Assembly: GCA_035518875.1 (NCBI GenBank)
Contig: DATIXD010000120.1
Location: forward strand, 1 to 14,617
DNA from: DATIXD01 sp035518875
GTDB lineage: Bacteria > Pseudomonadota > Gammaproteobacteria > Methylococcales > Methylococcaceae
Reading direction: 5' to 3'
Length of the DNA: 14,617 nucleotides
Part shown: positions 1 to 7,884 of the stretch, in pieces
How positions within the stretch are numbered: the stretch's first letter is position 1
How the letters are laid out: each line of letters opens with the position of its first letter
The notes under the pieces: model-generated
What the model was told of the DNA's origin: nothing
Seen by the model: only the letters and a program-made list of their open reading frames with translations
Databases searched by the model: none
Position numbers and translations under genes: made by a program

Positions 1-2
1 TC

Positions 3-923
3 AATCGTCCCAACCTGAATTTCCGCGGTTTCAGCGGCACCCTGGCGGCGGGCATACTGAAAAAGGGCGATCCGATCATGGTCTTGCCTTCGCGCAAGAC
101 CAGCCGGGTCAAATCCATCGTCACCTACGACGGCGAACTGGTCGAAGCCTTCCCGCCGCAGGCGATCACCGTCACCCTGGAAGACGAAATCGACGTCAGC
201 CGCGGCGACATGCTGGTGCGGCCCGACCATGAACCGACACTGGATTCCCGCTTTAACGCCAACATCGTCTGGATGGCGGAAACACCGCTGATTCCGGGCC
301 GACAATATCTCTTCAAGCAGACTACCCGGACCGTTGCCGGCTCCGTTGCCAAGGTCCACCATCGCATCGATGTCAATACATTGGAGACACACCCGGCGGT
401 ACAGTTGAACCTCAATGAAATCGGACTGTGTGAAATCGCCTTGAGTTCGGCGATCGCTTTCGATCGCTACAGCCGTTGCAAGGGGACGGGTTCGTTCATC
501 GTGATCGACCGGCTGACCAATGTGACCGTCGGTGCGGGCATGATCGAGAGTTCTGCGATCAGAAAGGCGGAAATCCGCAGAGTCACGCCGCAAGAACGTG
601 CCACGCGTTTCGGCCAAAAAGCCATCACCTTTTGGCTGAGCGGTGCGGAACGCCGGGAAGCCGCCTACGGGTTGGAACGCCGCCTGTTCGACCGCGGGTA
701 CGTTTGCGTGGTACTCGATGAAGAGGCGCTGGGCAATCAAGCCGGGTTTGTCGCTCGTAACTTCAATCAGGCCGGCATCATATGCTTGTGTTCCGCACCG
801 GATACCGCGTTGCCCCGCGAAGACGCCGCGAACGTGATCCTTCCCGCGGAGAGCTTGGAAATCGATGAAGTGATCAAATTATTGAGTCTTGCTCATCCGG
901 GACAACCGGACTTTCAGATTTGA
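3..923 (+). CDS. cysN: Sulfate adenylyltransferase large subunit CysN, C-terminal part, with degenerate APS-kinase-like tail (5' end outside window)
   Basis: The frame is open from base 3 and reads NRPNLNFRGFSGTLAAG before the first internal Met at 78, so the gene begins outside the window; 306 residues are visible. CysN is the GTPase subunit that works with CysD to make adenosine 5'-phosphosulfate from sulfate and ATP in the cytoplasm. The first about 190 residues match the beta-barrel domains II/III of CysN (GDPIMVLPS, VTLEDEIDVSRGDML, the final GAGMIE). Stand-alone CysN normally ends soon after that. Here another about 110 residues follow (about 588-923). Their order of blocks resembles a CysC APS kinase (FGQKAITFWLSG, then GLERRLFDRGYVCVVLDEE, then NQAGIICLCSAP). 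The P-loop GxxGxGK[ST] is missing: the equivalent site at 633-662 reads WLSGAERREA. The domain is also about half normal length, so it is probably not a kinase. The stop is TGA at 921. Confidence 0.9.
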   Translation, partial: NRPNLNFRGFSGTLAAGILKKGDPIMVLPSRKTSRVKSIVTYDGELVEAFPPQAITVTLEDEIDVSRGDMLVRPDHEPTLDSRFNANIVWMAETPLIPGRQYLFKQTTRTVAGSVAKVHHRIDVNTLETHPAVQLNLNEIGLCEIALSSAIAFDRYSRCKGTGSFIVIDRLTNVTVGAGMIESSAIRKAEIRRVTPQERATRFGQKAITFWLSGAERREAAYGLERRLFDRGYVCVVLDEEALGNQAGFVARNFNQAGIICLCSAPDTALPREDAANVILPAESLEIDEVIKLLSLAHPGQPDFQI

Positions 924-987
924 TCGACCTCATCCCAGCGTTCTTCTATCGGGGGAGGAGGAAAATGCTCTATTGACGTAAGCCGTC

Positions 988-1014
988 ATACCGGCATGGA
1001 TTCATGCCCGGCTA
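988..1014. repeat. Imperfect palindrome, possible dispersed intergenic repeat
   Basis: ATACCGGCATG and CATGCCCGGCTAT flank a GATT loop, pairing with one or two bulges. The core CGTCATACCGGCATGGATT resembles the small palindromic repeats often scattered between genes in gammaproteobacteria. That family assignment is from memory of similar sequences and is not tested. Confidence 0.4.
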
Positions 1015-1060
1015 TCCTGCCCGGCACCCTTTGGCTGAATGCAAATCCGCTCCAGGCGTA

Positions 1061-1085
1061 TTTGTGCCGGTATCCGGTCGACAAA
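1061..1085. repeat. Second short inverted repeat between the convergent genes
   Basis: TTTGT at 1061-1065 pairs with ACAAA at 1081-1085, and inside it CCGG-TAT-CCGG forms a second stem at 1067-1077. It might act as a bidirectional stem-loop at the 3' ends of the two converging transcripts, but there is no U-tract. Confidence 0.3.
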
Positions 1086-1138
1086 GACCTTATCCTGCAA
1101 ATAGTCCCGAGCGCCTGGGTTCCGGAAGTTACTCCGGA

Positions 1139-2584
1139 TCACGCATCCAGACCGTCTAACAGTACGGTCGCAAGACGGGCGGCCTGCCCACGGATTTCCG
1201 GCACGGCGGTGGTTTCCCACAGGATGCCTTTCTGTGGCGGTCCTAGGGAAAACAAGCAGTCGGAGGCCGCCCCGTCGGCGCCGATTAGAGCCCCGTCCTG
1301 ACCGACATCCAACCCAAGACTTAGGGGATCCGGATGGATAAGGCCCTGGTCGAGCAGGTCTTTGATCAGGGGACTTTGTAGCTCGCGGTAATCGCTTTCC
1401 GAACCGGAGCAATTCACCACGGCATCCACCCGAACCGAGTCGACACGACCTTGGCCACGCTGGCGAATTAGCACGTCGACATCCCGCCCGGTTTCCCGAT
1501 AGCCCATGATGCGGCCAACATGGCGGACCAGTTGTCCCGAATCGACCAACACCTGAAGCCGCGCCGCTATGCTTGGTGCGATGCGATGCCGGTGAAAGTC
1601 CCAAAAAGGCCGCAGATGACGCAGAAACCGCCTTCGCTCCGATATGGGAAGGCTCTTCCAAAGGGTCTGGTTGGTGGGCCTGAGGGCATCGATCACTGCG
1701 CGCCAGTCGCAGCCGCTGGAACGGATGTACTGCCGGATCTGATGCAGCCAGGCACGGACGGTCTGGGGCGGAGCATTCGGGTCGATGCTGAAGGGAACCG
1801 GTGTGTATGGCTGGTGTGCCAAAGGCCACAATCCGCGCCGGGAAACTACATGAATCGTCCCGCGATAACCGGCTTCGCTCAACGTGATGGCCCAATCGGC
1901 CATGGTGAGGCCGGCACCGATCAACAGACAGGAATGTGTCGCGAGAAGGTCCTGCAGCACCTCGGATGACCAAGGATTGCCGTGATAGCGGGGACTTTCA
2001 TAAAAACGCGGATCGGCTACGGTGGGATTGCCGGGTAGGAAGTTACCCAAGGCCAGTACCACCTTCTGGACCTGGAGGGTCTCGCCGCTGAGCAACCTGA
2101 GGTTGGCGCCTTCGGGCGTGATGCTAACGCCTACCGCTTTGTCGACCTTCCGTTCCAGCCGCACTGTGGGGCTAGCTGCGCGTTCGGCTTCATCGATCAC
2201 CCACGAGAGGTAATCCCCATAGGCTCGGCGCGGCAGGAAAGACGTGGGAGCGACTTCGGTGACCCAAGGGGGGTTGATCAGACTTTCTTCCTGCTCTTTC
2301 GTCGGGCCGCCTTCGCGGCGCTGCGCCCGGCCGCCTTCGCGGCGCTGCGCCCAGCGCAGAAAGTGCTCCGGGTCGTCCGGGAAAGCGCTCATGTTGGCCG
2401 CGGGCACGTTCAGGAGATGGCAATCCATCCCTGAGCTGTAAGCAACCCCTCGTCCGAATTGCCTAGGTGTCCGTTCGATCAGGTAAACAGTGAGTGGCGA
2501 CTTAGTTTGCCTAAGTAGATGCGCCGCCACCAGCGTGCCGCTGAAACCGGCGCCGACAATCGCGATTTTGACTGGGACAGACAT
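1139..2584 (-). CDS. FAD/NAD(P)-binding oxidoreductase (NAD_binding_9-like, YdhS-type)
   Basis: A 481-residue flavoprotein of unknown substrate. It opens with a dinucleotide-binding fold, KIAIVGAGFSGTLVAAHLL (residues 6-24), followed by VYLIER at the end of the second strand. A second nucleotide-binding turn, LLIGAGLTMADWAITL, lies near residues 220-235. This two-site layout fits the NAD_binding_9 group of FAD/NAD(P)-binding proteins, distantly related to N-hydroxylating and flavin monooxygenases. The frame is open up to 2668, but I place the start at the ATG at 2584: the GxGxxG fold begins directly after it and AAGGA lies 5 bases upstream. It starts 20 bases after the ald stop, so it is probably the last gene of the serC-serA-ald operon. 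An in-frame 24-bp tandem duplication adds eight residues near residues 79-94. The substrate is unknown; a link to amino-acid metabolism is suggested only by context. Confidence 0.8.
   Translation of the reverse strand: MSVPVKIAIVGAGFSGTLVAAHLLRQTKSPLTVYLIERTPRQFGRGVAYSSGMDCHLLNVPAANMSAFPDDPEHFLRWAQRREGGRAQRREGGPTKEQEESLINPPWVTEVAPTSFLPRRAYGDYLSWVIDEAERAASPTVRLERKVDKAVGVSITPEGANLRLLSGETLQVQKVVLALGNFLPGNPTVADPRFYESPRYHGNPWSSEVLQDLLATHSCLLIGAGLTMADWAITLSEAGYRGTIHVVSRRGLWPLAHQPYTPVPFSIDPNAPPQTVRAWLHQIRQYIRSSGCDWRAVIDALRPTNQTLWKSLPISERRRFLRHLRPFWDFHRHRIAPSIAARLQVLVDSGQLVRHVGRIMGYRETGRDVDVLIRQRGQGRVDSVRVDAVVNCSGSESDYRELQSPLIKDLLDQGLIHPDPLSLGLDVGQDGALIGADGAASDCLFSLGPPQKGILWETTAVPEIRGQAARLATVLLDGLDA
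2305..2352. repeat. Perfect 24-bp tandem duplication inside the FAD-protein gene
   Basis: Bases 2305-2328 and 2329-2352 are identical. The unit starts GGCCGCCTTCGCGG and ends CTGCGCCC. Because 24 is a multiple of three it keeps the frame, giving AQRREGGR followed by AQRREGGP in the protein. Confidence 0.95.
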
Positions 2585-2604
2585 GTTCCTTACGCGTTGC
2601 GTGT

Positions 2605-3711
2605 TCAAAACTGTGAAAAAGGTCGGTATTGTTCGGGAAGCCCCAAGGCCTCGGCGACTGGCTGACAAGTGATGAAACCCCGGTGGGTGTTCAGTGCCTT
2701 GCCGAAACCTTCGTCCTCCCGCAAGGCCTGCAAGCCTTTGTCAGCAAGACGCAAGGCATAAGGCAGGACTGCTTCGGTAAGTGCCAGGGTGGAGGTTCTG
2801 GGATAGGCGCCCGGCATATTGGTGACGCAATAATGAATGACGCCGTGAATTTCATAGACCGGGTTGGAGTGGGAAGTCGGTCTCGAGGTCTCGATGCAGC
2901 CGCCCTGATCAATGCTGACATCGACGATGACCGACCCCGGACGCATGCTCTTGACCACATCCTCGCTCACCACGAAATCAGCCTTGGCGCCGCGCCGCAA
3001 CACCGCGCCCACCAGCAGATCGGCCTCATGTGCATGTCGAGCGATCGTCTCAGGCGTGGAAATAAAAAACGCCAGCTCCTTGCCGATCTCCCGGCGCATG
3101 CTTTCGCCCTTCCGGCTATCCAAGCCCGCCACAAAGACGTTGGCCCCCAGGCCATAAACGCTTCTGGCGGCATGATGAGCCACCACGCCGTCGCCGATGA
3201 TCAAGACCTTGCCGTAACGAGTCCCCAAGACCTGGCCGAGCTGTACGCCCTCGCCACCCTGAGAGCGAGCCAGATAATAAGCGCCCATCAGTGCCGCCAT
3301 GTTGCCGGCGATGGCACTCATGGGCGCCAACAGGGGCAGGGATCCTTCACTATCCTCCAGGGTTTCGTAGGCGATGGCGGTGGTTTTCCGCTGCAACAAC
3401 GTCTCGGTCAGCGCCCGTGGCACTCCCGCCAGATGCAGGAAGGTGAACAGTATTTGATTCTTCAAATAACCATATTCAGCCTCCAAGGGTTCCTTGACCT
3501 TGAGCACGAGTTCGCTGTCCCAGGCTTGTTCCGCATTGCACAGGCGGGCTCCCGCTTCGATGTATTCCTGGTCTGAAAAACCGGACCCTAGTCCCGCGCT
3601 TTCCTCGACCAAGACAGTGTGTCCCGAGTCAACAAATCGACTAATGCCGGCCGGGGTCAATGCGACTCGGCCCTCATGATCTTTGATTTCTTTGGGAATA
3701 CCGATTTTCAT
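2605..3711 (-). CDS. ald: Alanine dehydrogenase
   Basis: The product is 368 residues, the usual length for NAD-dependent L-alanine dehydrogenase, which interconverts L-alanine with pyruvate plus ammonium in the cytoplasm. Family signatures are all present: MKIGIPKEIKDHEGRVALTP at the N-terminus with the substrate Arg at 15, the Lys in KVKEP at 73, the catalytic His in FLHLAG at 93, the nucleotide-binding turn VLIIGDGVVAHHAA at about 169-182, and the catalytic Asp in SIDQGG at 268. The ATG at 3711 is 11 bases after the serA stop and has only a weak ribosome site, so translation may be coupled. Placement behind serC and serA suggests a shared role in small amino-acid turnover. It could assimilate ammonium, or it could remove alanine, which the cysteine desulfurase encoded elsewhere in this window would release. 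The identity is secure; the physiological direction is inferred. Confidence 0.95.
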   Translation of the reverse strand: MKIGIPKEIKDHEGRVALTPAGISRFVDSGHTVLVEESAGLGSGFSDQEYIEAGARLCNAEQAWDSELVLKVKEPLEAEYGYLKNQILFTFLHLAGVPRALTETLLQRKTTAIAYETLEDSEGSLPLLAPMSAIAGNMAALMGAYYLARSQGGEGVQLGQVLGTRYGKVLIIGDGVVAHHAARSVYGLGANVFVAGLDSRKGESMRREIGKELAFFISTPETIARHAHEADLLVGAVLRRGAKADFVVSEDVVKSMRPGSVIVDVSIDQGGCIETSRPTSHSNPVYEIHGVIHYCVTNMPGAYPRTSTLALTEAVLPYALRLADKGLQALREDEGFGKALNTHRGFITCQPVAEALGLPEQYRPFSQF

Positions 3712-3722
3712 AGGAATTAGGC

Positions 3723-4886
3723 TCAGATGATGCGGGCGGACAGCACGCCTTTGATGGACCGGATTCGTTCCAGCGTCTCCGGCAGCACTTCGGAATTGAG
3801 GTCGATCAGGGTATAGGCGTAGTCACCGCGCGACTTGTTCAGCAAGTCGAGGATATTGAGATTGGCCTCGCCCAGGGCGGCAGAAATCTGCCCCACCATA
3901 TTCGGGACGTTTTCGTTGGCGATCCCCAGCCGCACACCGTTATTGCGCGGCAGGACCACCTCCGGGAAATTCACCGACCGGCGGATGTCGCCGTTCTCCA
4001 GAAAGTCCCGCACCTGCTCGGCCACCATGCTGGCACAGTTGTCCTCGGCCTCGGCGGTGGAGGCGCCAAGATGGGGCAGCACGATGGCCCGAGGCTGCTC
4101 GAGTATGGCGCGGGTGGGGAAATCGCAGACATAGGCGTGCAGTTTCCCGGACTCCAGGGCGGCGCACACGGCGGGCTCGTCGACCACGCCAGCCCGGGAA
4201 AAATTGAGCAGTGTCGCCCCCCTTTTCATGCGGTCGATGCGCGAGCCATCGATAATCCCGCGCGTCTGATCGTTGAGCGGGATGTGGAGGCTAACCAGAT
4301 CCGCATTGGTCACCAGATCGTCGATGCTGCCCGCACGGACTGCGGACGAGGAAAGTCGCCAGGCGCTTTCCACCGTCATCGACGGATCAAAACCGGCTAC
4401 GTGCAGCCCCAAGGCGGTAGCGGCATTGGCCACTTTCACCCCGATGGCGCCCAAGCCCAGCACGCCCAGGGACTTGCCGGCCAGTTCGAAGCCGGCGAAA
4501 CGCTTCTTGCCCTTTTCCACCTGGTTGTGTAAGGCGTCGTCGTCGCCTGCCAGGCTACGCGCGAAATCCCAGCCCGAACAGATGCTACGGGCGGCGAGGA
4601 GCATGCCGGCGATGGTCAGTTCGGCCACCGCATTGGCGTTGGCGCCCGGTGCGTTGAACACGGGGATGCCGCGCTTTGAGTAATCCGCCACCGGAATGTT
4701 GTTGACGCCGGCTCCCGCACGGCCCACCGCCTTGACGGTTTCCGGTATCGGCACGCCGTGCAGGTCGAAGGAACGCAGGAGGATGGCGTCGGGATGTGAA
4801 AGTTCCGAGGCGACTTCGTAGCGTTCGCGGGGTAGCTTTTCCAGGCCGGCCGCGGAGATGTTGTTGTAGGTCAAAATTTTGAACAT
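3723..4886 (-). CDS. serA: D-3-phosphoglycerate dehydrogenase with C-terminal ACT domain
   Basis: SerA oxidises 3-phosphoglycerate to 3-phosphohydroxypyruvate with NAD+, the first step of serine synthesis. The 387 residues carry the expected blocks: an N-terminal substrate-domain segment (KAVGRAGAGVNNIPV), the Rossmann motif VLGLGAIGVKVA at 142-153, NFSRAGVVDE with the catalytic Arg at 231, and LPHLGAST with the catalytic His at 272. From about residue 318 the protein ends in an ACT-like domain (PNMVGQISAALGEANLNI), which in this family binds serine for feedback control. It is slightly shorter than the 410-residue E. coli enzyme. Its ATG lies only 4 bases after the serC stop, so the two are almost certainly co-transcribed. 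No serB is visible in the window, so the phosphatase step must be encoded elsewhere. Confidence 0.95.
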   Translation of the reverse strand: MFKILTYNNISAAGLEKLPRERYEVASELSHPDAILLRSFDLHGVPIPETVKAVGRAGAGVNNIPVADYSKRGIPVFNAPGANANAVAELTIAGMLLAARSICSGWDFARSLAGDDDALHNQVEKGKKRFAGFELAGKSLGVLGLGAIGVKVANAATALGLHVAGFDPSMTVESAWRLSSSAVRAGSIDDLVTNADLVSLHIPLNDQTRGIIDGSRIDRMKRGATLLNFSRAGVVDEPAVCAALESGKLHAYVCDFPTRAILEQPRAIVLPHLGASTAEAEDNCASMVAEQVRDFLENGDIRRSVNFPEVVLPRNNGVRLGIANENVPNMVGQISAALGEANLNILDLLNKSRGDYAYTLIDLNSEVLPETLERIRSIKGVLSARII

Positions 4887-4890
4887 GGGA

Positions 4891-5973
4891 CTACCCGTGC
4901 TTTCGTTCGAATTCTTTCAGGAAGCCGACCAACGCATCCACGCCCGCTTCCGGCATGGCGTTGTAGATGCTGGCCCGAAGTCCGCCCACCGAGCGATGGC
5001 CTTCCAGATTCACCAGGCCGGATACCTTCGCCTCGGCCAGGAAAGGCTTTTCCAACGCGGCGTCGGCCAACCGAAACGGCACGTTCATGCGGGACCGTAC
5101 GGACGGGTCCACCGGGCTGGAATAAAACGGCGAGGCATCGATTGCGGCATATAGCTTGGCGGCTTTGCGGATATTGCGGACTTCGATGGCGGCGATCCCG
5201 CCCTGCTCTTTCAGCCATTCCAGAACCAAACCCGCCAGATACCAGTTGTAAGTGGGCGGCGTGTTGAGCATGGAACCGTTGTCCGCCTGCTTCCTGTAGT
5301 CGAGGATCGAGGGAGTTCCCGACTGCGCCTGCCCGATCAGGTCCTCGCGCACGATCACCACCGTGATGCCGGCCGGCCCCATGTTCTTCTGGGCGCCGGC
5401 ATAAATCAGCCCAAACCGGCTCACGTCCAACGGACGGGAGAGCAGGTTGGACGACATATCGGAAACCAGGGGCAAGCCGTCGACCTCGGGCACGGCATGG
5501 AACTCCACGCCGCCGATGGTCTCGTTGGAGGTGTAATGCAGGTAGGCCGCATCGGGATCGATTTTCCACTGCGACTGCGGCGGAATCGTGGTGTAGTTGC
5601 TCTCCTTCGAGCTCGCCACAAGCTGCACTTCCCCGTAGAGCCTGGCCTCGGCGATGGCCTTCTCCGACCACATGCCGGTGCTGACATAAGCCAATTTTGG
5701 TTTTCCCCGCCGCAGATTCAGCGGCACCGCCGCGAACTGGCCCGTGGCTCCGCCCTGCAGGAATAGAACCTTGTAAGTCTGCGGGATCGCCAACAGCTCG
5801 CGGAGATCGGCCTCTGCCTTCTCGGCGATGCCAAGGAAATCCTTGCCCCGGTGACTCATTTCCATCACCGAAAGGCCAGTCCCATGCCAGTTTGGCAGTT
5901 CTTCCCGCGCCTGTTGCAGCACCGGTTCCGGCACTGCGGAGGGACCCGGACTGAAGTTGTAAACCCTAGTCAT
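4891..5973 (-). CDS. serC: Phosphoserine aminotransferase
   Basis: SerC is a PLP enzyme that transfers an amino group from glutamate to 3-phosphohydroxypyruvate, giving O-phosphoserine. The 360-residue product starts with the family hallmark VYNFSPGPSAVPEPVL. It has HRGKDF at about residue 42, FLQGGATGQF around 71-80, SDMSSN at about 171, and AGAQKNMGPAG with the PLP-binding Lys at 196; HRSVGGLRASIYNAM lies near the C-terminus. I chose the ATG at 5973, not the adjacent in-frame TTG at 5976, because GGGAGAG is spaced 5 bases from the ATG and the family N-terminus fits. serC leads the serC-serA-ald-FAD gene run. A TTGACA hexamer (complement of 6052-6057) lies upstream, but I cannot match it to a good -10 box, so its promoter is not defined. 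Confidence 0.95.
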   Translation of the reverse strand: MTRVYNFSPGPSAVPEPVLQQAREELPNWHGTGLSVMEMSHRGKDFLGIAEKAEADLRELLAIPQTYKVLFLQGGATGQFAAVPLNLRRGKPKLAYVSTGMWSEKAIAEARLYGEVQLVASSKESNYTTIPPQSQWKIDPDAAYLHYTSNETIGGVEFHAVPEVDGLPLVSDMSSNLLSRPLDVSRFGLIYAGAQKNMGPAGITVVIVREDLIGQAQSGTPSILDYRKQADNGSMLNTPPTYNWYLAGLVLEWLKEQGGIAAIEVRNIRKAAKLYAAIDASPFYSSPVDPSVRSRMNVPFRLADAALEKPFLAEAKVSGLVNLEGHRSVGGLRASIYNAMPEAGVDALVGFLKEFERKHG

Positions 5974-6168
5974 CAATCTCTCCCAAAGTCAAAAGATTCA
6001 AGATCGGTTGGCCATCCGTGTCGCAATGACCGACCTGCCTCCTAATTAAACTGTCAAAAAACAGTGCGCCATTGGTCTGGGACGACACACTGGGTTCCGG
6101 TTCCCCGGCGGTCTGGCTTCCGCAAAGCGCGCCGCGAGTGGAGCCGGAAGCTCCTTAAGCCATGCAGC
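5974..6168 (-). other. Leader region of serC
   Basis: The 195 bases lie between the acetyltransferase stop and serC. They contain a short hairpin, GGAGC-TTCC-GGCTCC as read on the - strand (6142-6156), without a T-run. A small ACTGT/ACAGT stem with TTTTTTG in its loop (around 6050-6065) overlaps the TTGACA hexamer. No gene is seen. Confidence 0.4.
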
Positions 6169-6831
6169 TCACAGATCCAATGGCGCCGGATTGCACACAT
6201 CCGGCACGCATCCCCGCTTGACGATCACCGCCGGATTTCCGCGCACAACCGAGTAGGGCGGGACCTCTTCGGTCACGAAAGAGCCCGCCGCGATCCGGCT
6301 GCCCCGGCCGACAGTGACTGCGCCGACGATCACCGCATGGGGCCCGATCCAAACTTCGTCCTCGATGACAGGCCACTCGAGATCGGAACGTGAACCGTCG
6401 GCGGCAATTCTGACCCGCCTTCCCAAGGTCACGCCGTGGGTCAGCGTCACATTGCGTCCGACCCGGACACCATAGCCGATAACCGTGCCCCAGCTATGGA
6501 GCATACTGAGACCACCGCCTATTTGAGCCCGCCAGTTAAAGTCCATTCCCGCGCCTGCCCGGGCAAAACGGTGCAGCAGCTGGCAAACCGGGAGCAACAA
6601 CCTAAAGAAACCAGTTGATTGAGCGGCGGCTTGACACAAACGCATCGTTGCCACGGGACGAAAGGAGATTTTCGCCACGAAATTTTTGATCAGCAAAGGC
6701 CAGGAAAATCTCCCTTCCAAGCGATAGATGTCGGCCTTGAGGTCGGATAACGCACTTGCGGTGTGGTTCCCTGCCGACCTTTCCGGGCAAGTTTCCAATA
6801 AGGACGGACCGGAGCTGAAGTTGTAAGCCAT
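6169..6831 (-). CDS. Left-handed beta-helix acetyltransferase (serine acetyltransferase/WcaF-like) with SerC-like N-terminal tag
   Basis: The 220-residue protein has a helical N-terminal part (ALSDLKADIYRLEGR, a segment common in short serine/colanic-acid-type acetyltransferases) and then hexapeptide repeats typical of the left-handed beta-helix fold: IGYGVRVGRNVTLTHGVTLG, IEDEVWIGPHAVIVGAVTVG and GSRIAAGSFVTEEVPPYSV. Such enzymes use acetyl-CoA; likely acceptors are serine or a sugar. Its first about 11 residues, MAYNFSSGPSL, closely resemble the start of SerC (VYNFSPGPSA) encoded next door, and nothing in the acetyltransferase family calls for this sequence. The start is supported by AAGGGA 7 bases upstream of the ATG. 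It follows the rhodanese gene by 50 bases on the same strand. Since an EpsC-type serine acetyltransferase is encoded elsewhere in the window, this may be a second, sulfur-linked paralog or a sugar O-acetyltransferase. Confidence 0.75.
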   Translation of the reverse strand: MAYNFSSGPSLLETCPERSAGNHTASALSDLKADIYRLEGRFSWPLLIKNFVAKISFRPVATMRLCQAAAQSTGFFRLLLPVCQLLHRFARAGAGMDFNWRAQIGGGLSMLHSWGTVIGYGVRVGRNVTLTHGVTLGRRVRIAADGSRSDLEWPVIEDEVWIGPHAVIVGAVTVGRGSRIAAGSFVTEEVPPYSVVRGNPAVIVKRGCVPDVCNPAPLDL

Positions 6832-6881
6832 GGTTTTTCCCTTTTGTCAGCGAATTTGCTTTGATTCCCGATCTCTTCACC

Positions 6882-7247
6882 TCAAGCGCTTTTACGCGCG
6901 CTCGAACTCGCCAGGTAAGCCTTGAGTCCGCCTGCAATCGACGCGACGTTTAAATACCCCAGCTTTTGCAGAGTATCCGCCGCGATGGCAGAGCGATGAC
7001 CGATGGTGCAATAGCACACGATCGACGTGGACTTTTCTGGAATTATCTCGGAAATGCGGGTTTCCAGGGACTCACGGCTGATGTGGATCGCACCGGAAAT
7101 GTGGCCGGCCTTGAATTCCTTTTCCTCTCGGACATCGAGGAGTAATGCGCCCGAGGCAACGAGTGTTCCGGCTTCATCCGGAGAGATTTCCCTGATGCGT
7201 GTTCTCGCGTCATTGGCGAGCCTTAAAATATCTTCGAAGTTTTGCAT
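6882..7247 (-). CDS. Single-domain rhodanese-like sulfurtransferase
   Basis: The 121-residue protein is one rhodanese domain. It shows the LLLDVREEKEFKAGHISGAI block (residues 36-55) and an active-site loop, CYCTIGHRS, with the catalytic Cys at 80 and a six-residue loop (C-T-I-G-H-R) of the size normally linked to sulfane-sulfur transfer. It ends with the usual LGYLNVASIAGGLKAY helix block. No signal peptide is visible, so it should be cytoplasmic. GAGGGTG about 6 bases before the ATG is a good ribosome site. The acetyltransferase gene follows 50 bases downstream. Rhodaneses occur in described family 2A encapsulin neighbourhoods, where they may move persulfide sulfur to or from the desulfurase; whether this one does so is an inference from proximity. 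Confidence 0.9.
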   Translation of the reverse strand: MQNFEDILRLANDARTRIREISPDEAGTLVASGALLLDVREEKEFKAGHISGAIHISRESLETRISEIIPEKSTSIVCYCTIGHRSAIAADTLQKLGYLNVASIAGGLKAYLASSSARKSA

Positions 7248-7884
7248 GTGTTTTCACCCTCATTCCGATTTCCACTAATAAAGCGTCCTATCCTTGACCG
7301 ATTGACACTCCAACCACACCAATCTCCGCTGATAAGGTAGACCCGGTTTCCGGTAGTCTCGTCAACATCGGCTAGGTGGCTTGAAGTGAACAATAGCAGA
7401 GGTGATATATTACGAAAAATAATAGAATACTATTTATTTATAATCATAAAATCTAACTTCATGCACCCCTTTTCCCCGAGCCTGCCAAGGTATCTGGGCC
7501 TTAAAAACGCAAGATGTGTGTGCGAGATACATGGGAATTGTCAAAAGCCATTACTGGATTTAAGGCGGGAATCTTTTGGACGGGGATACTCGCCCAACCT
7601 GAGCCGCTGTTCACTTTGGAATTTTCCCGCCGCAGGAGGGCCGGACAGGGAAAAGCGAGCCTCGAATTTGTATAGCATTTTGGAGTTCATTGGAATAGCC
7701 AACCGCTCCCATCTCGACAGTCACGACGGATGATCACGGTGCGCTGTATTTCGGGTAGCTCCGCCATGCAACCTGGCTTTTCTGCCGGGTTATTGCCCGT
7801 GCAAGAGGAAAGAGGAGGAAACTCCATGTCAATAGGATTCCCCCCTCGAATGTGAAAACCACCACACGCTGTACGGCAACCTTA
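7248..7884. other. 637-base gene-poor gap, partly AT-rich
   Basis: This separates the encapsulin operon end from the rhodanese gene. I see no convincing gene. An open frame begins at a GTG at 7386 (115 codons, + strand), but its codons are AT-rich at first, unlike any neighbour, and the protein has no recognisable motif. Bases about 7400-7460 are strikingly AT-rich against a GC-rich background and hold several TATAAT-like words on both strands, so a rhodanese promoter could lie here. A hairpin AACCTGGC-TTTTCT-GCCGGGTT sits at 7770-7791. At about 7810-7850 AGAGGAGG precedes an ATG that opens only nine codons. No clear intrinsic terminator follows the desulfurase stop. Confidence 0.5.

Larger units (their letters stand above)
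924..1138. other. Convergent intergenic region between cysN and the FAD-protein gene
   Basis: The 215 bases separate the + strand cysN stop from the - strand FAD-protein stop. I see no gene. Two imperfect inverted repeats are present (988-1014 and 1061-1085), but neither is followed by a T-run in either direction, so I cannot call a standard intrinsic terminator. Confidence 0.6.

Noticed and set aside
2585..2668. 28-residue N-terminal extension of the FAD protein
   Set aside because: It overlaps the end of ald, while the ATG at 2584 has AAGGA well spaced and starts right at the nucleotide-binding fold.
2629..3576. 315-codon open frame antisense to ald
   Set aside because: It is the reverse-strand shadow of a clearly recognisable alanine dehydrogenase and has no motif of its own.
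7386..7733. 115-codon open frame on the + strand in the gap
   Set aside because: GTG start without clear ribosome site, AT-rich codons unlike neighbours, and no recognisable protein motif.
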